Below, piece after piece: positions 63,572 to 64,000 of a stretch of 64,000 bases of DNA (position 1 is the first letter of the stretch; each line of letters begins with the position of its first letter). Origin of the DNA: Methylotuvimicrobium alcaliphilum 20Z (GTDB lineage: Bacteria > Pseudomonadota > Gammaproteobacteria > Methylococcales > Methylomonadaceae); the NCBI RefSeq assembly GCF_000968535.2, contig NC_016108.1, positions 62,001 through 126,000 on the forward strand, read 5' to 3'. A model generated the notes under the pieces. The model did not search any database, was not told where the DNA came from, and was given only the letters and a program-made list of their open reading frames with translations. The translations under genes were made by a program, and so were the position numbers.

Positions 63572-64000
63572 ATGGTTACTCGCAATTTGAAAATGGAAAA
63601 AACGCTCATGCATAGACAAATGCTGATAGATACCGCAAGCGCGCTGGTCGCGGATGACAAAGGCCTTTTGGCAATCGATGAAAGCATCACAACCTGCAAT
63701 AAACGTTTTGTTGCCTTGGCGATACCTCAAACCGAAGCGGCCCGGCATGACTACCGGGAGTTAATAGTCACCACCAGCGGTTTGGCTGAATCGATTAGCG
63801 GCTTGATTCTTTATGATGAAACCATTCGGCAGAGCAGTGATGACGGCACGCCCTTTGTCAAGCTTATAGTCGAGGCGGGCATTATTCCCGGCATTAAAGT
63901 CGATATTGGCGCAAAAGGCATGGCCGGTCATCCTCAGGAAAAAATAACCGAAGGATTGGATGGTTTACGCGAACGCATGGCCGAGTATGTGCAGATGGGT
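63572..64000 (+). CDS. Class I fructose-bisphosphate aldolase, 5' part
   Basis: The frame stays open to the window edge. It reads ASALVADDKGLLAIDES followed by TTCNKRF, TTSGLAESISGLILYDETIR and AGIIPGIKVDIGAKGM, all conserved in the class I (Schiff-base) aldolases that cleave fructose 1,6-bisphosphate. The catalytic Lys region lies beyond the edge. Possible starts are ATG 63572, 63593 and 63608; the family N-terminus fits 63608 (MHRQMLIDTASALV) best, but none has a clear ribosome site. Together with phosphoketolase it suggests a sugar-phosphate carbon-routing operon. Confidence 0.85.
   Translation, partial: MVTRNLKMEKTLMHRQMLIDTASALVADDKGLLAIDESITTCNKRFVALAIPQTEAARHDYRELIVTTSGLAESISGLILYDETIRQSSDDGTPFVKLIVEAGIIPGIKVDIGAKGMAGHPQEKITEGLDGLRERMAEYVQMG

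Noticed and set aside
1-64000. CRISPR array
   Set aside because: No regularly spaced direct repeats of 25-40 bp were seen; the repeats found are dispersed or palindromic pairs.

Overview
The window looks like accessory DNA from a gammaproteobacterial methanotroph (Methylococcales-like). This is inferred from a PEP-CTERM protein with a VPSAVWFFGSG-type tail, a phosphoketolase followed by a class I fructose-bisphosphate aldolase, and many short dispersed repeats. No rRNA or housekeeping marker is present to fix the taxon.

Region 1 (1-13331) is one co-oriented, tightly packed run: the end of a type III modification gene, the type III restriction subunit, an SMC-like ATPase with a CPFC motif and an RX3E...H motif (RloC/anticodon-nuclease-like), a PD-(D/E)XK-type nuclease overlapping a HerA ATPase, an Mre11/SbcD/YhaO-type phosphoesterase and a Rad50/YhaN-type ATPase. 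HerA plus nuclease plus an Mre11/Rad50-like pair recalls the archaeal end-resection gene set, here attached to a type III R-M locus. I regard this as the best candidate for an undescribed composite defence system.

Region 2 (13332-36304) is a mosaic of mobile-element debris and small modules. It holds a serine recombinase with a res-like site, a 423-bp non-coding element with 30-bp terminal inverted repeats, a PEP-CTERM protein, a UmuD-like protease behind a GAAC-N7-GAAC box, and a DUF2513 protein. Next come a HelD-type helicase with a downstream nuclease, a tRNA-like RNA, a DEDDh exonuclease between 20-bp palindromes, three small lipoproteins and a YdjM-type hydrolase whose 3' end is repeated upstream. 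A tyrosine recombinase, a ParD/ParE-type toxin-antitoxin pair, an overlapping AAA+ ATPase/subtilase pair, a 2-TM protein with a tiny Pro/Gln-rich partner, and an AcrVA2-family protein complete it.

Region 3 (36497-54924) is an IncP (RP4)-type Tra1 conjugation region in canonical order: traE (topoisomerase III), traF, traG, traI with traH nested inside it, traJ, oriT, then traK, traL and traM divergently. The position of the traC primase is taken by a 2547-residue polyvalent protein (methyltransferase, strawberry-notch helicase, ArdC, DUF5710 repeats, Toprim). A KfrB-like gene and a coiled-coil gene flank it on the far side. A 15-bp palindrome resembling TrbA/KorA operators occurs four times here. 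The Tra2/trb mating-pair genes, replication genes and the regulator itself are not in the window.

Region 4 (54925-64000) has an ISNCY-type transposase gene broken by a nonsense codon, an intact IS21-family element (57547-60905, 5-bp target duplication TAAGG) with two accessory ORFs, and then the carbon-metabolism genes: phosphoketolase and the start of a class I aldolase that runs off the end.
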